DNA of 64,000 bases from Thalassospira sp. HJ (lineage in GTDB: Bacteria; Pseudomonadota; Alphaproteobacteria; Rhodospirillales; Thalassospiraceae): assembly GCF_000948415.1 (NCBI RefSeq), contig NZ_JYII01000021.1:248001-312000 (forward strand). Reading direction: 5' to 3'. A program made the position numbers and the translations under genes. The notes under the pieces were generated by a model, which was not told the origin of the DNA, ran no database searches, and saw only the letters and a program-made list of their open reading frames with translations. Each line of letters starts with the position of its first letter. Within the stretch, counting starts at the first letter, position 1. Below, one piece after another: positions 56,314 to 64,000 of the stretch.

Positions 56314-57578
56314 TTACCGGCGTTACCCTTTTGGCCCTGCTTGCGATCGGGGCACCGGTGGCCTTTGCCATCGCCCTTGCACTGGTGGCCTATATCAGTA
56401 CCGGCACGTTCGGCCTTGATCTTTTGCCGCAGCGTATTTTTGCCGGTATGGACAGCTTTACGATCCTTGCGATCCCGTTGTTTGTTCTGGCGGGCGAGCT
56501 GATGAATGCCAGTGGCATCACATCGCGCGTGATCAATCTTGCCAATGCGCTTGTCGGGCACGCCAAGGCAGGTCTGGCACAGGTCAATATCTGGTCATCG
56601 GTGATTTTTGCCGGTCTTTCGGGCTCGGCCGTTGCCGACACTTCGGCGATCGGGCGTATCTTTATTCCGTCGATGGAAAAGGAAGGCTATCCGCGTGACT
56701 TTGCCGCGGCCCTGACAGCGGCATCGTCGGTCATTGGCCCGATCATTCCGCCGAGCATTCCGGTGATTATCTACGCGCTGATCACGACCAATGTGTCGGT
56801 TCCGGCGCTGTTTTTGGCCGGGATTGTACCGGGTGTTTTGCTGGCGATTGCGTTGTCGGTTTATGTGCGCTTCTTTGTAAAAACGCACGCCAAGCCGCGC
56901 GAACGCATGAATATGGGCGAGAAGCTCAAGGCCGTCTGGAATGGTCTTATTCCGCTGTTCATGCCGGTATTTGTTATCGGGTCGATCCTGGCGGGGATTG
57001 TTACCCCGACCGAGGCGGCAAGCTTTGCGGTGTTTTATGCCCTGATCGTTGGTTTGTTCGTGTTCCGCGAACTGAAGCCGGGTGATTTGCCGGGCATCTT
57101 TTCCGGTGCGATGCGCGATTCATCGAGCATCCTGATCATCATGGCGACGGTGGCGGCCGCAAACTGGTTCATGACCTTTGCCGGCATCCCGCAGACCATC
57201 AGCAAGTTCGTTCTGGGCTATGTCGATAGCCCGGTCACCTTCCTGATCCTGATCAACCTGATGCTTTTGGCGGTTGGTCTGGTGCTTGAAGGGATTGCCG
57301 CGATGCTGGTTCTGGTACCGATCCTGCATCCGATTGCCATCAGCCTTGGCATTGATCCGACCCATTTCGGGATCATCGTGATCTTTAACCTGATGATCGG
57401 CCTGATCACGCCGCCGATGGGGCTGTGTCTGTTTGTTGCGGATGCGGTGGCCGGGGTCGGGATGGCTAGAATGATCCGCGCCATCATGCCGTTCTTTATC
57501 GTCGAACTTCTGGTGTTGCTGATCATCACCTTTGTTCCGGGCATCGTTACATTCCTGCCCGATCTGTTTGGATTTTAG
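56310..57578 (+). CDS. DctM-type TRAP large permease
   Basis: A 422-residue membrane protein with about 12 helices. It carries the typical segments FAGLSGSAVADTSAIGRIFIP, ASSVIGPIIPPSIPVIIYAL and PPMGLCLFVADAVAGVG, which form the transport pathway of DctM proteins. It imports an organic acid using an ion gradient. It is followed after 11 bases by the aroE-like gene, which supports shikimate or quinate as substrate. Confidence 0.95.
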   Translation: MITGVTLLALLAIGAPVAFAIALALVAYISTGTFGLDLLPQRIFAGMDSFTILAIPLFVLAGELMNASGITSRVINLANALVGHAKAGLAQVNIWSSVIFAGLSGSAVADTSAIGRIFIPSMEKEGYPRDFAAALTAASSVIGPIIPPSIPVIIYALITTNVSVPALFLAGIVPGVLLAIALSVYVRFFVKTHAKPRERMNMGEKLKAVWNGLIPLFMPVFVIGSILAGIVTPTEAASFAVFYALIVGLFVFRELKPGDLPGIFSGAMRDSSSILIIMATVAAANWFMTFAGIPQTISKFVLGYVDSPVTFLILINLMLLAVGLVLEGIAAMLVLVPILHPIAISLGIDPTHFGIIVIFNLMIGLITPPMGLCLFVADAVAGVGMARMIRAIMPFFIVELLVLLIITFVPGIVTFLPDLFGF

Positions 57579-57589
57579 GATACCTGTCC

Positions 57590-58438
57590 ATGTTGAAACT
57601 CGGTCTTATCGGTAAAGGCATTTCACGTAGTCAGTCGGCACGGCTGCACGTGTTGGTGGGCCGTATGTGCGGTATGGATGTCACGTACGACTATCTCGAC
57701 AGCGATGTGATCAAGGATTTTGACCTGATCAAGCAGCTGACCACCTGTGCGGAAACCGGCTATGCCGGGGTCAATGTGACCCACCCGTACAAAACAAGCG
57801 CGCGCAAACTGATCACCCCGCGCAAACGCCTGCCCGAAGTACTGGGCGCGGTGAACACCGTTGTCTTCCGTGAAGATGGCTGGCGCGGGGATAACACCGA
57901 CTTTGTTGGCTTCATGCGCGGCTATCAAAAGCAGTTTGGCGATGCCAAACCGGGCACGGTTTTGCAGATGGGTGCTGGTGGTGTTGGCTTGGCAACCGCC
58001 TTTGGCCTACGCGGGCTTGGTGCGGACAAGATCCTTATTCATGACAAGGATGCCGCGCGTGGCGATGAGTTGGTGGCAACCCTTGTTGCGGCCAATGCCG
58101 ATGCGGTCTTTGTCGGTGAAGATGATCTTGCAGATGCGGTGCGTACCGCTGATGGCCTGATCAACTGCACGCCGGTTGGGATGAACCAGTATCCGGGGTG
58201 CCCATTTGATACCGATCTGTTTGGCGGCCAGAAATGGGCGTTTGATGCGGTTTATACGCCGGTCCAAACTGCATTCCTGCGTGCAGCAGCCAAATCGGGC
58301 ATCGAAGTCATGACCGGCTTTGAACTCTTCTTCTTTCAGGGTATTGAAGCATTTGAAGTTTTCAGCGGGGCTGAAATTGATGCCGACGCTGCGAGGGAAG
58401 AATACTTCAATGCCTATCCTGAGGCATTGACGGGGTAG
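57590..58438 (+). CDS. aroE: Shikimate/quinate dehydrogenase
   Basis: A 282-residue enzyme of the shikimate dehydrogenase family. Substrate-binding and catalytic motifs are present: SRSQSARLH, GVNVTHPYKTSARKL with the catalytic Lys, AVNTVV and GDNTDFVGF with the catalytic Asp. The cofactor loop is GAGGVGLAT. Its place in an uptake and catabolic operon suggests that it oxidises shikimate (or quinate) instead of serving biosynthesis. Its stop codon TAG is the first three bases of the structured element that follows. Confidence 0.9.
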   Translation: MLKLGLIGKGISRSQSARLHVLVGRMCGMDVTYDYLDSDVIKDFDLIKQLTTCAETGYAGVNVTHPYKTSARKLITPRKRLPEVLGAVNTVVFREDGWRGDNTDFVGFMRGYQKQFGDAKPGTVLQMGAGGVGLATAFGLRGLGADKILIHDKDAARGDELVATLVAANADAVFVGEDDLADAVRTADGLINCTPVGMNQYPGCPFDTDLFGGQKWAFDAVYTPVQTAFLRAAAKSGIEVMTGFELFFFQGIEAFEVFSGAEIDADAAREEYFNAYPEALTG

Positions 58439-58703
58439 GTTTCAGACCCGTTCTCATTATTGTATCGGCAACAGTTATGACAGTGAAATACAAGGAAAAA
58501 CCCGCAAAGCGGGGTCAGTCCCCGGTTAAGGGTTATGATGCGGTAGAGCGCTGTCATAACTGTTGTCCTTCGGATCATCCAGATTTGCACGGACTGCTTT
58601 GTCGTAAATCCTCGAAAGATGTATATCTTCCATCGGATTTTCTTCGCGCATCCGCACAAATCTGGATGACCGATGCAACAATGAGAACGGGTCTGAAACC
58701 TTA
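58436..58703 (+). repeat. Structured 268-bp intergenic element, copy C
   Basis: Ends 58436-58468 and 58670-58703 pair over about 33 bases with one bulge. A perfect 15-bp inner stem lies at 58469-58483 / 58551-58565, and a second stem, TCCAGATTTG / CAAATCTGGA, at 58578 / 58657. GTCCTTCGGAT is at 58565, offset 130, as in copy B. The right half matches copy B closely (GATTTGCACGG, GAAAGATG.ATATCTTCC, ATCCGCACAAATC). The element begins at the aroE stop codon and ends ten bases before gntR. Confidence 0.85.
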
Positions 58704-58713
58704 GGGGCGAAGC

Positions 58714-59367
58714 ATGAGCAGCAGCACAGTTGCCGAGACAGTTTATAACGAAATTCGCGATGACATTTTGTATGGCGAATTGCAGCCGGGCGTGAAGCTT
58801 AAGCTTGAAGCGCTGCGCGAACGTTATAGCGTCGGGGTCAATACGCTGCGTGAAGTGCTTAACCGTCTTGTGGCGTCTGGCTTTGTGTTTGTCGAAGGCC
58901 AGAAGGGTTTTCGCGTTGTCGAAACATCGCCGTCCAATTTCATGGAATTAACGGCGATGCGTTTGCTGCTTGAACGTGACGGTCTGGCGGCTTCGATCAA
59001 GCATGGTGATGTGGAATGGGAAGCCCGCGTGGCGGCCGCCCATCACAAGCTGGCAGCCGTGGAAAAGCAGATGCTGAACCAGGATAGCCGCGATCTGACC
59101 GTGCGCTGGAGCCAGTATGACCGTGAGTTCCACCAGGCGCTGATTTCAGCCTGCGGGTCGAACCTGCATATGCGCCTGCACCACGAGATTTTCGATCAGT
59201 TCCGCCGTTATGTGGTGATCGAACTTAAAACCCATGGTTTCCGTGCCCAGGAAATCATCGATGAGCATCGCGAAATCTGTGAGCTGTCCCTGGCACGGGA
59301 TCTGGATGGCGCGATTGCCAAACTGACTGACCATATCGAAACCTATCGGCGGCGTTCACAGCATTGA
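58714..59367 (+). CDS. GntR-family (FCD) regulator
   Basis: A 217-residue regulator. The winged helix-turn-helix (about residues 1-75) has LEALRERYSVGVNTLREVLNRL. The FCD effector domain has the metal-binding pattern YDREFHQALI, DEHREICE and LTDHIETY. Its place between aroE and the dehydratase gene suggests that it controls the shikimate operon in response to shikimate, quinate or dehydroshikimate. A candidate operator precedes dctP. Confidence 0.92.
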   Translation: MSSSTVAETVYNEIRDDILYGELQPGVKLKLEALRERYSVGVNTLREVLNRLVASGFVFVEGQKGFRVVETSPSNFMELTAMRLLLERDGLAASIKHGDVEWEARVAAAHHKLAAVEKQMLNQDSRDLTVRWSQYDREFHQALISACGSNLHMRLHHEIFDQFRRYVVIELKTHGFRAQEIIDEHREICELSLARDLDGAIAKLTDHIETYRRRSQH

Positions 59368-59400
59368 TCGGCGCGCGGGGTAAACCCCGCGCATTCGATC
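59366..59400 (+). promoter_or_regulatory. Hairpin after gntR
   Basis: GATCG / CGATC outside and GCGCGGGG / CCCCGCGC inside form a stem with a TAAA loop right after the stop codon. There is no T-run, so it is likely an mRNA processing or stability signal. Confidence 0.5.
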
Positions 59401-59449
59401 ATCCTTCTGTGAATGTCCCGGTGCCCCACATGCATCCCGGAGGGATAAA

Positions 59450-61315
59450 ATGCTGACCTCAATTGCCACAGTTTCACTGTCGGGCGATCTTCAGGAAAAA
59501 CTCGACGCCATTGCCGCCGCCGGCTTTGATGGGGTCGAGATTTTTGAAAATGACCTTCTGTCCTTTGACGGATCGCCAGAAGATGTTGGCAAGACGATCC
59601 GTGATCTGGGTCTGAAACTGGTCACCTTCCAGCCGTTCCGCGATTTCGAAGGCATGCCCGAACCCCAGCGCACCCGTGCGTTTGAACGGGCCGAGCGCAA
59701 GTTTGACCTGATGGAAGAACTGGGCACAGACCTTTTGATGGTGTGTTCGAACGTGTCACCGCATTCACTGGGCGGATTGGACCGTGCGGCCAAGGATCTG
59801 GCGGAGCTTGGTGGTCGTGCGGCCAAACGCGGGCTTCGCGTGGCGTTCGAGGCACTTTCATGGGGCAAGCATATCAGCGACTATCGCGATAGCTGGGAAG
59901 TGGTGCGCCGTGCCAATCACCCGAATGTTGGCTTGGTTCTTGATACCTTCCATGTCATGGCGCGCAAGGTGCCGCTTGATGCGATTTCATCGATCCCCGG
60001 CGACAAGATTTTCCTCGTTCAGGTGGCCGATGCGCCAATCCTTGAAATGGATGCCCTTTCCTGGAGCCGCCATTTCCGCTGCTTCCCGGGGCAGGGGGAT
60101 TTCCCGCTTGATGAGTTCATGCGCAATCTTGCCATGACCGGTTATGACGGGCCGCTTTCGCTTGAGATTTTCAATGACCAGTTCCGGTCCAGCTCGACCA
60201 AAAGTGTGGCCAAGGATGGCCTGCGGTCGCTGATCTATCTTGGGGATGGCATTGAAGGTGTTCAGGTCGGCGAAAAGGGAACGGCGCTGCCGCCCAAGGC
60301 GCATGCCAAGGAAGTCGGATTTGTCGAGTTCGCAGTCGAGGAAGAAAACGCCGAAAAGCTCGCGACGCTTTTTGCAGCCCTTGGCTTTGAAAAACGCGGC
60401 AGCCACAAATCAAAGGCGGTTACCTGGTGGAAACAGGGTGACATCAACCTTGTGATCAACTGCGACAAGGATGGCTTTGCGCATTCCTATAACATTGTGC
60501 ATGGCCCGTCGGTTTGTGCGGTGGGGCTTAAGGTCGATGACGCCAAGGCAACCATGAACCGTGCGCAGTCGCTTCTGGCTGCACCGTTCAGTCAGGCGGT
60601 GGGCGAAGGCGAAATCGAAATGCCGGCCATCCGGGGTGTTGGCGGCAGCCTTGTTTACTTCCTTGATGATCATAGCGAGTTGTCACGTATCTGGGATGTC
60701 GAGTTCGAACCCGAAAAGGGCGCGGATTCTGATGGCGGCAAGGCGAAGCTTCGCAAGGTCGACCATGTTTCATACTCGATGCAGTATGAGGAAATGCTGA
60801 CCTGGCTTCTGTATTTCACTTCGATCTTTGATCTCGGCAAAATGCCAACCCTTGATATTCCTGATCCGGGCGGGCTTGTGCAAAGCCAAGTCGTGCAAAG
60901 CGATGCCGTACGTTTGATCCTTAATGGATCGCAAAGCCCGCACACCCAGCACTCCCAGTTCCTCAATGAATTCTTTGGAAGCGGCGTGCAGCATCTGGCT
61001 TTCTCAAGTGATGATATCTTTGCGTCAGTGGACTACTGCACGGCACATGGCGTCGAGGTTCTGCCGATCCCGGAAAACTATTATGACGATATCGAAGCGC
61101 GTTTCGGGCTTGAACCGGAACTGCTTGATCGTTTGCGTGCACGTAATATTCTCTATGATCGTGACGATGAAGGTGAATATTATCAGGTCTATACGCGTAC
61201 CTTCGCCAACCGTTTCTTCTTTGAATTGGTGGAGCGTCGCGCGTATCGTGGCTTCGGAGCGGCAAATGCGCCAATCCGGCTGGCATCCCAGACGCGGATG
61301 AACCGCCGCAAGTGA
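59450..61315 (+). CDS. quiC: 3-Dehydroshikimate dehydratase fused to an HPPD-like domain
   Basis: A 621-residue fusion. Residues about 1-280 are a TIM-barrel of the sugar-phosphate isomerase/epimerase type, with metal ligands seen as Glu in AFEALSWG, Asp in LVLDTFHV and Glu in LSLEIFND. This is the dehydroshikimate dehydratase part that yields protocatechuate. Residues about 290-621 are a VOC fold related to 4-hydroxyphenylpyruvate dioxygenase, with the His-His-Glu iron site in KVDHVSYS, GVQHLAFS and FFFELVERR. Similar fusions occur in quinate degradation. Whether the second domain is active is unknown. Confidence 0.92.
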   Translation: MLTSIATVSLSGDLQEKLDAIAAAGFDGVEIFENDLLSFDGSPEDVGKTIRDLGLKLVTFQPFRDFEGMPEPQRTRAFERAERKFDLMEELGTDLLMVCSNVSPHSLGGLDRAAKDLAELGGRAAKRGLRVAFEALSWGKHISDYRDSWEVVRRANHPNVGLVLDTFHVMARKVPLDAISSIPGDKIFLVQVADAPILEMDALSWSRHFRCFPGQGDFPLDEFMRNLAMTGYDGPLSLEIFNDQFRSSSTKSVAKDGLRSLIYLGDGIEGVQVGEKGTALPPKAHAKEVGFVEFAVEEENAEKLATLFAALGFEKRGSHKSKAVTWWKQGDINLVINCDKDGFAHSYNIVHGPSVCAVGLKVDDAKATMNRAQSLLAAPFSQAVGEGEIEMPAIRGVGGSLVYFLDDHSELSRIWDVEFEPEKGADSDGGKAKLRKVDHVSYSMQYEEMLTWLLYFTSIFDLGKMPTLDIPDPGGLVQSQVVQSDAVRLILNGSQSPHTQHSQFLNEFFGSGVQHLAFSSDDIFASVDYCTAHGVEVLPIPENYYDDIEARFGLEPELLDRLRARNILYDRDDEGEYYQVYTRTFANRFFFELVERRAYRGFGAANAPIRLASQTRMNRRK

Positions 61316-61366
61316 TGCGGTGATGTGACCACAAGGCCCAAGCGCATAAAGGCGGGAAACAAGGAA

Positions 61367-61813
61367 ATGAGCGTGCAGGAAATTCTTGTCATTAACGGAC
61401 CGAACCTGAACCTTCTGGGGCAGCGGCAGCCGGAAATCTATGGCTATGACACATTGGCCTCGATCGAGGAAAAATGTGCAGTGCTTGCCAAGGAGCTTGG
61501 CGTTTCGGTGCGGTTTGGCCAGTCCAACCACGAAGGTGCGATCATTGATATGATCCACGAAGCGCGCGAGAAATCAGCCGCCCTGATCATTAATGCAGGC
61601 GCCTATACACATACCTCTATCGCCATTCATGACGCGCTCAAGACCTTTGAGGGCTATATCATCGAACTGCACATTTCCAACCCGCATGCGCGCGAGGAAT
61701 TCCGCCATACCAGCTGGATCAGTTCGGTCGCCGATGCAGTGATGGCCGGTGCCGGTGCCTATGGCTATGAGCTGGCAACCCGTCTTGCGGCAGAGAAAAT
61801 CAAGGCTGCCTGA
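61367..61813 (+). CDS. aroQ: Type II 3-dehydroquinate dehydratase
   Basis: A 148-residue dodecameric-type enzyme, with INGPNLNLLGQRQPEIYG holding the catalytic Tyr, the NAGAYTHTSIA loop and HISNPHAREEFRHTSWIS. It interconverts 3-dehydroquinate and 3-dehydroshikimate. As the last gene of the island it would feed quinate-derived dehydroquinate to the dehydratase; it could also serve aromatic amino acid synthesis. The ATG at 61367 follows AAGGAA. Confidence 0.95.
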   Translation: MSVQEILVINGPNLNLLGQRQPEIYGYDTLASIEEKCAVLAKELGVSVRFGQSNHEGAIIDMIHEAREKSAALIINAGAYTHTSIAIHDALKTFEGYIIELHISNPHAREEFRHTSWISSVADAVMAGAGAYGYELATRLAAEKIKAA

Positions 61814-61910
61814 TCTGGGTTATATTTACTTCATCATGAACTTGGTTTGCCACTATATTTTGGCGTAAAACGGTTTGAATAATTGCGACACGTGATTGGT
61901 GAGATCACAA

Positions 61911-61938
61911 GAAAGGCGGCCATTGGCCGCCCTTTTTA
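61911..61938. terminator. Terminator between aroQ and recR
   Basis: The stem GGCGGCC / GGCCGCC is flanked by A and T tracts, so it can serve both convergent genes. Confidence 0.85.
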
Positions 61939-61958
61939 TTGTCTTAAAGGTCTGGTGA

Positions 61959-62558
61959 TCAGACCGAGCTTCGCGAGCGCAGGGCGGCGGCCAATGTGCC
62001 GTCATCAAGATAATCAAGCTCGCCCCCGACCGGCACGCCATGGGCAAGGCGGGTGACCTTGACGCCGGTCTCCATCAGCCGTTCGGTGATGTAGTGTGCT
62101 GTGGTCTGGCCATCGACCGTGGCGTTGGTGGCAAGGATCACCTCAGTCACGCCATCTCCGCGCACGCGATTGACCAACTGATCGATCTTAAGATCATCCG
62201 GGCCAACACCATCAAGCGGTGACAGGGTTCCGCCCAGCACATGATAGCGCCCCTTGAAGGCGGCGCCGCGTTCAAGGGCCCAAAGGTCCTGAACTTCCTC
62301 GACCACGCAGATGATATCCGAACTACGGTTCTGATCGGCACAGATATGGCAGGGATCGGTGACATCGATATTGCCGCAATTGGAACAGGTCGTCATGACC
62401 TCGGCCGTGGCATGCAGGGCATCGGCCAGCGGGATCATCAGCGTTTCGGGTTTCTTGAGCATCTGCAAAACCGCACGCCGTGCCGAGCGCGGCCCAAGGC
62501 CGGGCAGGCGTGAAAGCAGCTTGATCAGATTTTCAATTTCCCGTCCGGTCATGTTCAT
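61959..62558 (-). CDS. recR: Recombination protein RecR
   Basis: A 199-residue protein of the RecFOR repair pathway. It has an N-terminal helix-hairpin-helix ([17 protein letters not shown]), a four-Cys zinc motif [16 protein letters not shown] near residue 57, and a Toprim domain with [14 protein letters not shown]. RecR helps load RecA onto gapped DNA. ybaB normally lies directly upstream of recR; here an epimerase gene separates the two. Confidence 0.96.
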   Translation of the reverse strand: MNMTGREIENLIKLLSRLPGLGPRSARRAVLQMLKKPETLMIPLADALHATAEVMTTCSNCGNIDVTDPCHICADQNRSSDIICVVEEVQDLWALERGAAFKGRYHVLGGTLSPLDGVGPDDLKIDQLVNRVRGDGVTEVILATNATVDGQTTAHYITERLMETGVKVTRLAHGVPVGGELDYLDDGTLAAALRSRSSV

Positions 62559-62612
62559 TTTGAGTTCTTATATCAGTGTATCTATCTTATGACGTCTTCA
62601 CCGCTAATTGTT

Positions 62613-63548
62613 TTAATTCTCGGTGTTTGAATTTTCCCGCCCGATGTAATCCGCGGGCGACGTTTGGGCATCAACACATCCGCTAGCTTCAAGGTCTATT
62701 GTGCTTCGGAACTCTAAGTCCTCATACAGCTGGTCATAGATTTTAGAAGAACCAACTACTGCAAGGGCAAATTTCATTACAGATTTTGGCACATAGAACA
62801 GTCTCTTTTTTTTGCCAAGTTTTGAACGAATTCCTGCTATCAACTCTTGTGAAGAATACGGTATAGAATCTGCAGCTATTTCAATGCCTCTGGCTTCTAT
62901 GACGTCTTCACAAATTTTTACAACCAAATTCGCAACTGTGTCGACAGCGATCATAGACCGTTTGTTTTTTATGCCTGCAAATGGGAGTGGGACAGACGTC
63001 TTAGAAATTTTCGAAAGAAGACCAAAGTTTCCAGGTGCATCTGCCCCGTACACCAATGGTAGTCTTAGTAATGAGACATTGATTCCATTGATGTTGCTGT
63101 GGCTCAAAATATAATTCTCTGCATTATATTTTGAGCGAGCATAAACGGATGTAGGATTTTCTGAGTCTTCAATAGAAATTACATGATTAGATGAGTTTTT
63201 TCCATAAACGCCAATAGTGCTTAGAAAAATAAATTTTTTAATGCCAGCCTCTAGGCATTTGTTGAAAAGAATCTTTGTCGCTTCATAGTTTAGCCGCAAA
63301 ATTTCGCTGCTATCGTTGCATTTGTTGTGTGCAACGGCTGCAGCGTGAATGAAAACATCGATATGTTTGAGTTTGTCAGAGTCTAAATTTGAGACATCTG
63401 ATAGGTCGAAGTGGATGACATCTTCCTCTTGATCTCTGACAGGATCACGTTGCAATCTGAAAACATTGTGCTGCGCATTCTGGCACTTCTCCAAGATTGA
63501 TGTGCCACAAAATCCTGATGCTCCAGTCAATGCAATATTTAGTGTCAT
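62613..63548 (-). CDS. NAD-dependent nucleotide-sugar epimerase/dehydratase
   Basis: A 311-residue short-chain dehydrogenase of the extended type. It has the Rossmann motif GASGFCGTS, the Ser/Thr of LSTIGVYG and the catalytic YARSK. It resembles UDP-glucose 4-epimerase-like and C4-reductase enzymes of O-antigen loci. Its base composition is clearly AT-richer than all flanking genes, with many Ile, Asn, Lys and Ser codons, so it is probably a transferred gene. It splits the usual ybaB-recR pair and has no partner glycosyltransferase here. Confidence 0.88.
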   Translation of the reverse strand: MTLNIALTGASGFCGTSILEKCQNAQHNVFRLQRDPVRDQEEDVIHFDLSDVSNLDSDKLKHIDVFIHAAAVAHNKCNDSSEILRLNYEATKILFNKCLEAGIKKFIFLSTIGVYGKNSSNHVISIEDSENPTSVYARSKYNAENYILSHSNINGINVSLLRLPLVYGADAPGNFGLLSKISKTSVPLPFAGIKNKRSMIAVDTVANLVVKICEDVIEARGIEIAADSIPYSSQELIAGIRSKLGKKKRLFYVPKSVMKFALAVVGSSKIYDQLYEDLEFRSTIDLEASGCVDAQTSPADYIGRENSNTEN

Positions 63549-63769
63549 TTTGATAACTCTACTTAAATCAATGTGATTAATTCAATTCTCAAAATAGTTT
63601 AATAAAATTATACGATATAAATATCTTAATTGTTCTGATAATTCAGAAATCAAAAAGTAAAGTCATAGATATTGATTTAAATGTAGGTGAAACTGCGAAG
63701 CGATACGTATCCCAAAGTGTCCTTGTGGCGCTATGTTTTGTCTTGGTTCGTGTTATTATTTTTTCAGCA
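63549..63769. other. AT-rich stretch upstream of the epimerase
   Basis: About 220 bases of low GC content belong to the same foreign segment as the epimerase. I see no gene, only the likely promoter of the epimerase gene (for example TATAAATATC near 63617). Confidence 0.5.
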
Positions 63770-63772
63770 CGT

Positions 63773-63806
63773 AAAAAGCAGCCGAGCCATACTGCTGGCC
63801 CGGCTT
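63773..63806 (-). terminator. Terminator after ybaB
   Basis: On the minus strand GCCGGGCC / GGCTCGGC forms a stem with one wobble, followed by TGCTTTTT. It ends the ybaB transcript, so the epimerase gene needs its own promoter. Confidence 0.75.
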
Positions 63807-63830
63807 AGAAAAAAATGTTTCACCTGAAGA

Positions 63831-64000
63831 TCAGAACGGCAGCTTGAAGCCTTCCGGCAGGTTCATGCCGCCGGTGACGTCTTTCATCTTTTCCTGAACA
63901 GCAGCCTCGACCTTGACCTTGGCGTCGTTATAGGCGGCAACGATCAGGTCTTCGAGGACTTCGGTGTCTTCGGGGTCGACAATGCTTTTATCAAGCGAAA
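63831..64000 (-). CDS. ybaB: YbaB/EbfC nucleoid-associated protein (3' part)
   Basis: Only the last 56 codons are inside the window. They read [12 protein letters not shown]... and end in [13 protein letters not shown], which is the conserved C terminus of YbaB/EbfC. The protein is a small DNA-binding dimer of about 107 residues. The start lies beyond the right edge, where dnaX is expected next. Confidence 0.9.
   Translation of the reverse strand, partial: SLDKSIVDPEDTEVLEDLIVAAYNDAKVKVEAAVQEKMKDVTGGMNLPEGFKLPF

Overview
The window looks like chromosomal DNA of a marine-type alphaproteobacterium. The order chvI-chvG-hprK-rapZ-EIIA(Man)-ptsH-ptsI-ahcY, the short kinase-domain-only HprK, the abundance of TRAP/TTT uptake systems and the moderately high GC content fit Rhodospirillales. 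Resemblance to Thalassospira is my inference and was not tested by any search. There are no rRNA genes, tRNA genes, CRISPR arrays, complete insertion sequences or phage modules that I can support.

Layout. 0-6.7 kb: hslO, a lipoprotein, an AraC-type membrane regulator, a secreted alpha/beta hydrolase, a tandem universal stress protein and a SulP transporter. 7-14.8 kb: a tartrate-type operon (tctC, a TctA-TctB fusion, two tartrate dehydrogenase paralogues around a glycerate kinase) with a divergent LysR regulator. 14.9-25 kb: acs, rmuC, def, a DUF429 protein, fmt with a coupled GNAT acetyltransferase, a LysR regulator, a small unlisted ORF with a near-perfect ribosome site, and an MFS transporter. 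25-32 kb: a TAXI-type TRAP uptake operon with a DctB/DctD-like two-component pair upstream. 32.9-41.1 kb: the ChvGI two-component system followed by a regulatory PTS that lacks sugar permeases, then ahcY. 41-54 kb: mixed genes, including a nucleotidyltransferase, an AT-rich orphan, an HD phosphohydrolase, a DivL-like degenerate sensor kinase, a 2-hydroxyacid dehydrogenase, fliW, and an adenylate/guanylate cyclase overlapping a Crp-family regulator. 54.6-61.8 kb: a shikimate/quinate catabolic island (TRAP transporter dctPQM, aroE-like dehydrogenase, GntR regulator, dehydroshikimate dehydratase fused to an HPPD-like domain, aroQ) predicted to take up shikimate or quinate and deliver protocatechuate. 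62-64 kb: recR and the end of ybaB, separated by an AT-rich epimerase gene.

The most unusual signal is a family of three intergenic elements of 267, 267 and 268 bp (32567-32833, 48195-48461, 58436-58703). They begin and end with TA, share short conserved blocks at matching offsets, and have long outer and inner stems whose sequences differ between copies while pairing is kept. All three lie directly upstream of, and in the same orientation as, a gene (chvI, a 2-hydroxyacid dehydrogenase gene, a gntR gene). In two cases the first three bases of the element are the stop codon of the preceding gene. They look like a spreading structured RNA or cloverleaf DNA element and are the best candidate here for something undescribed.
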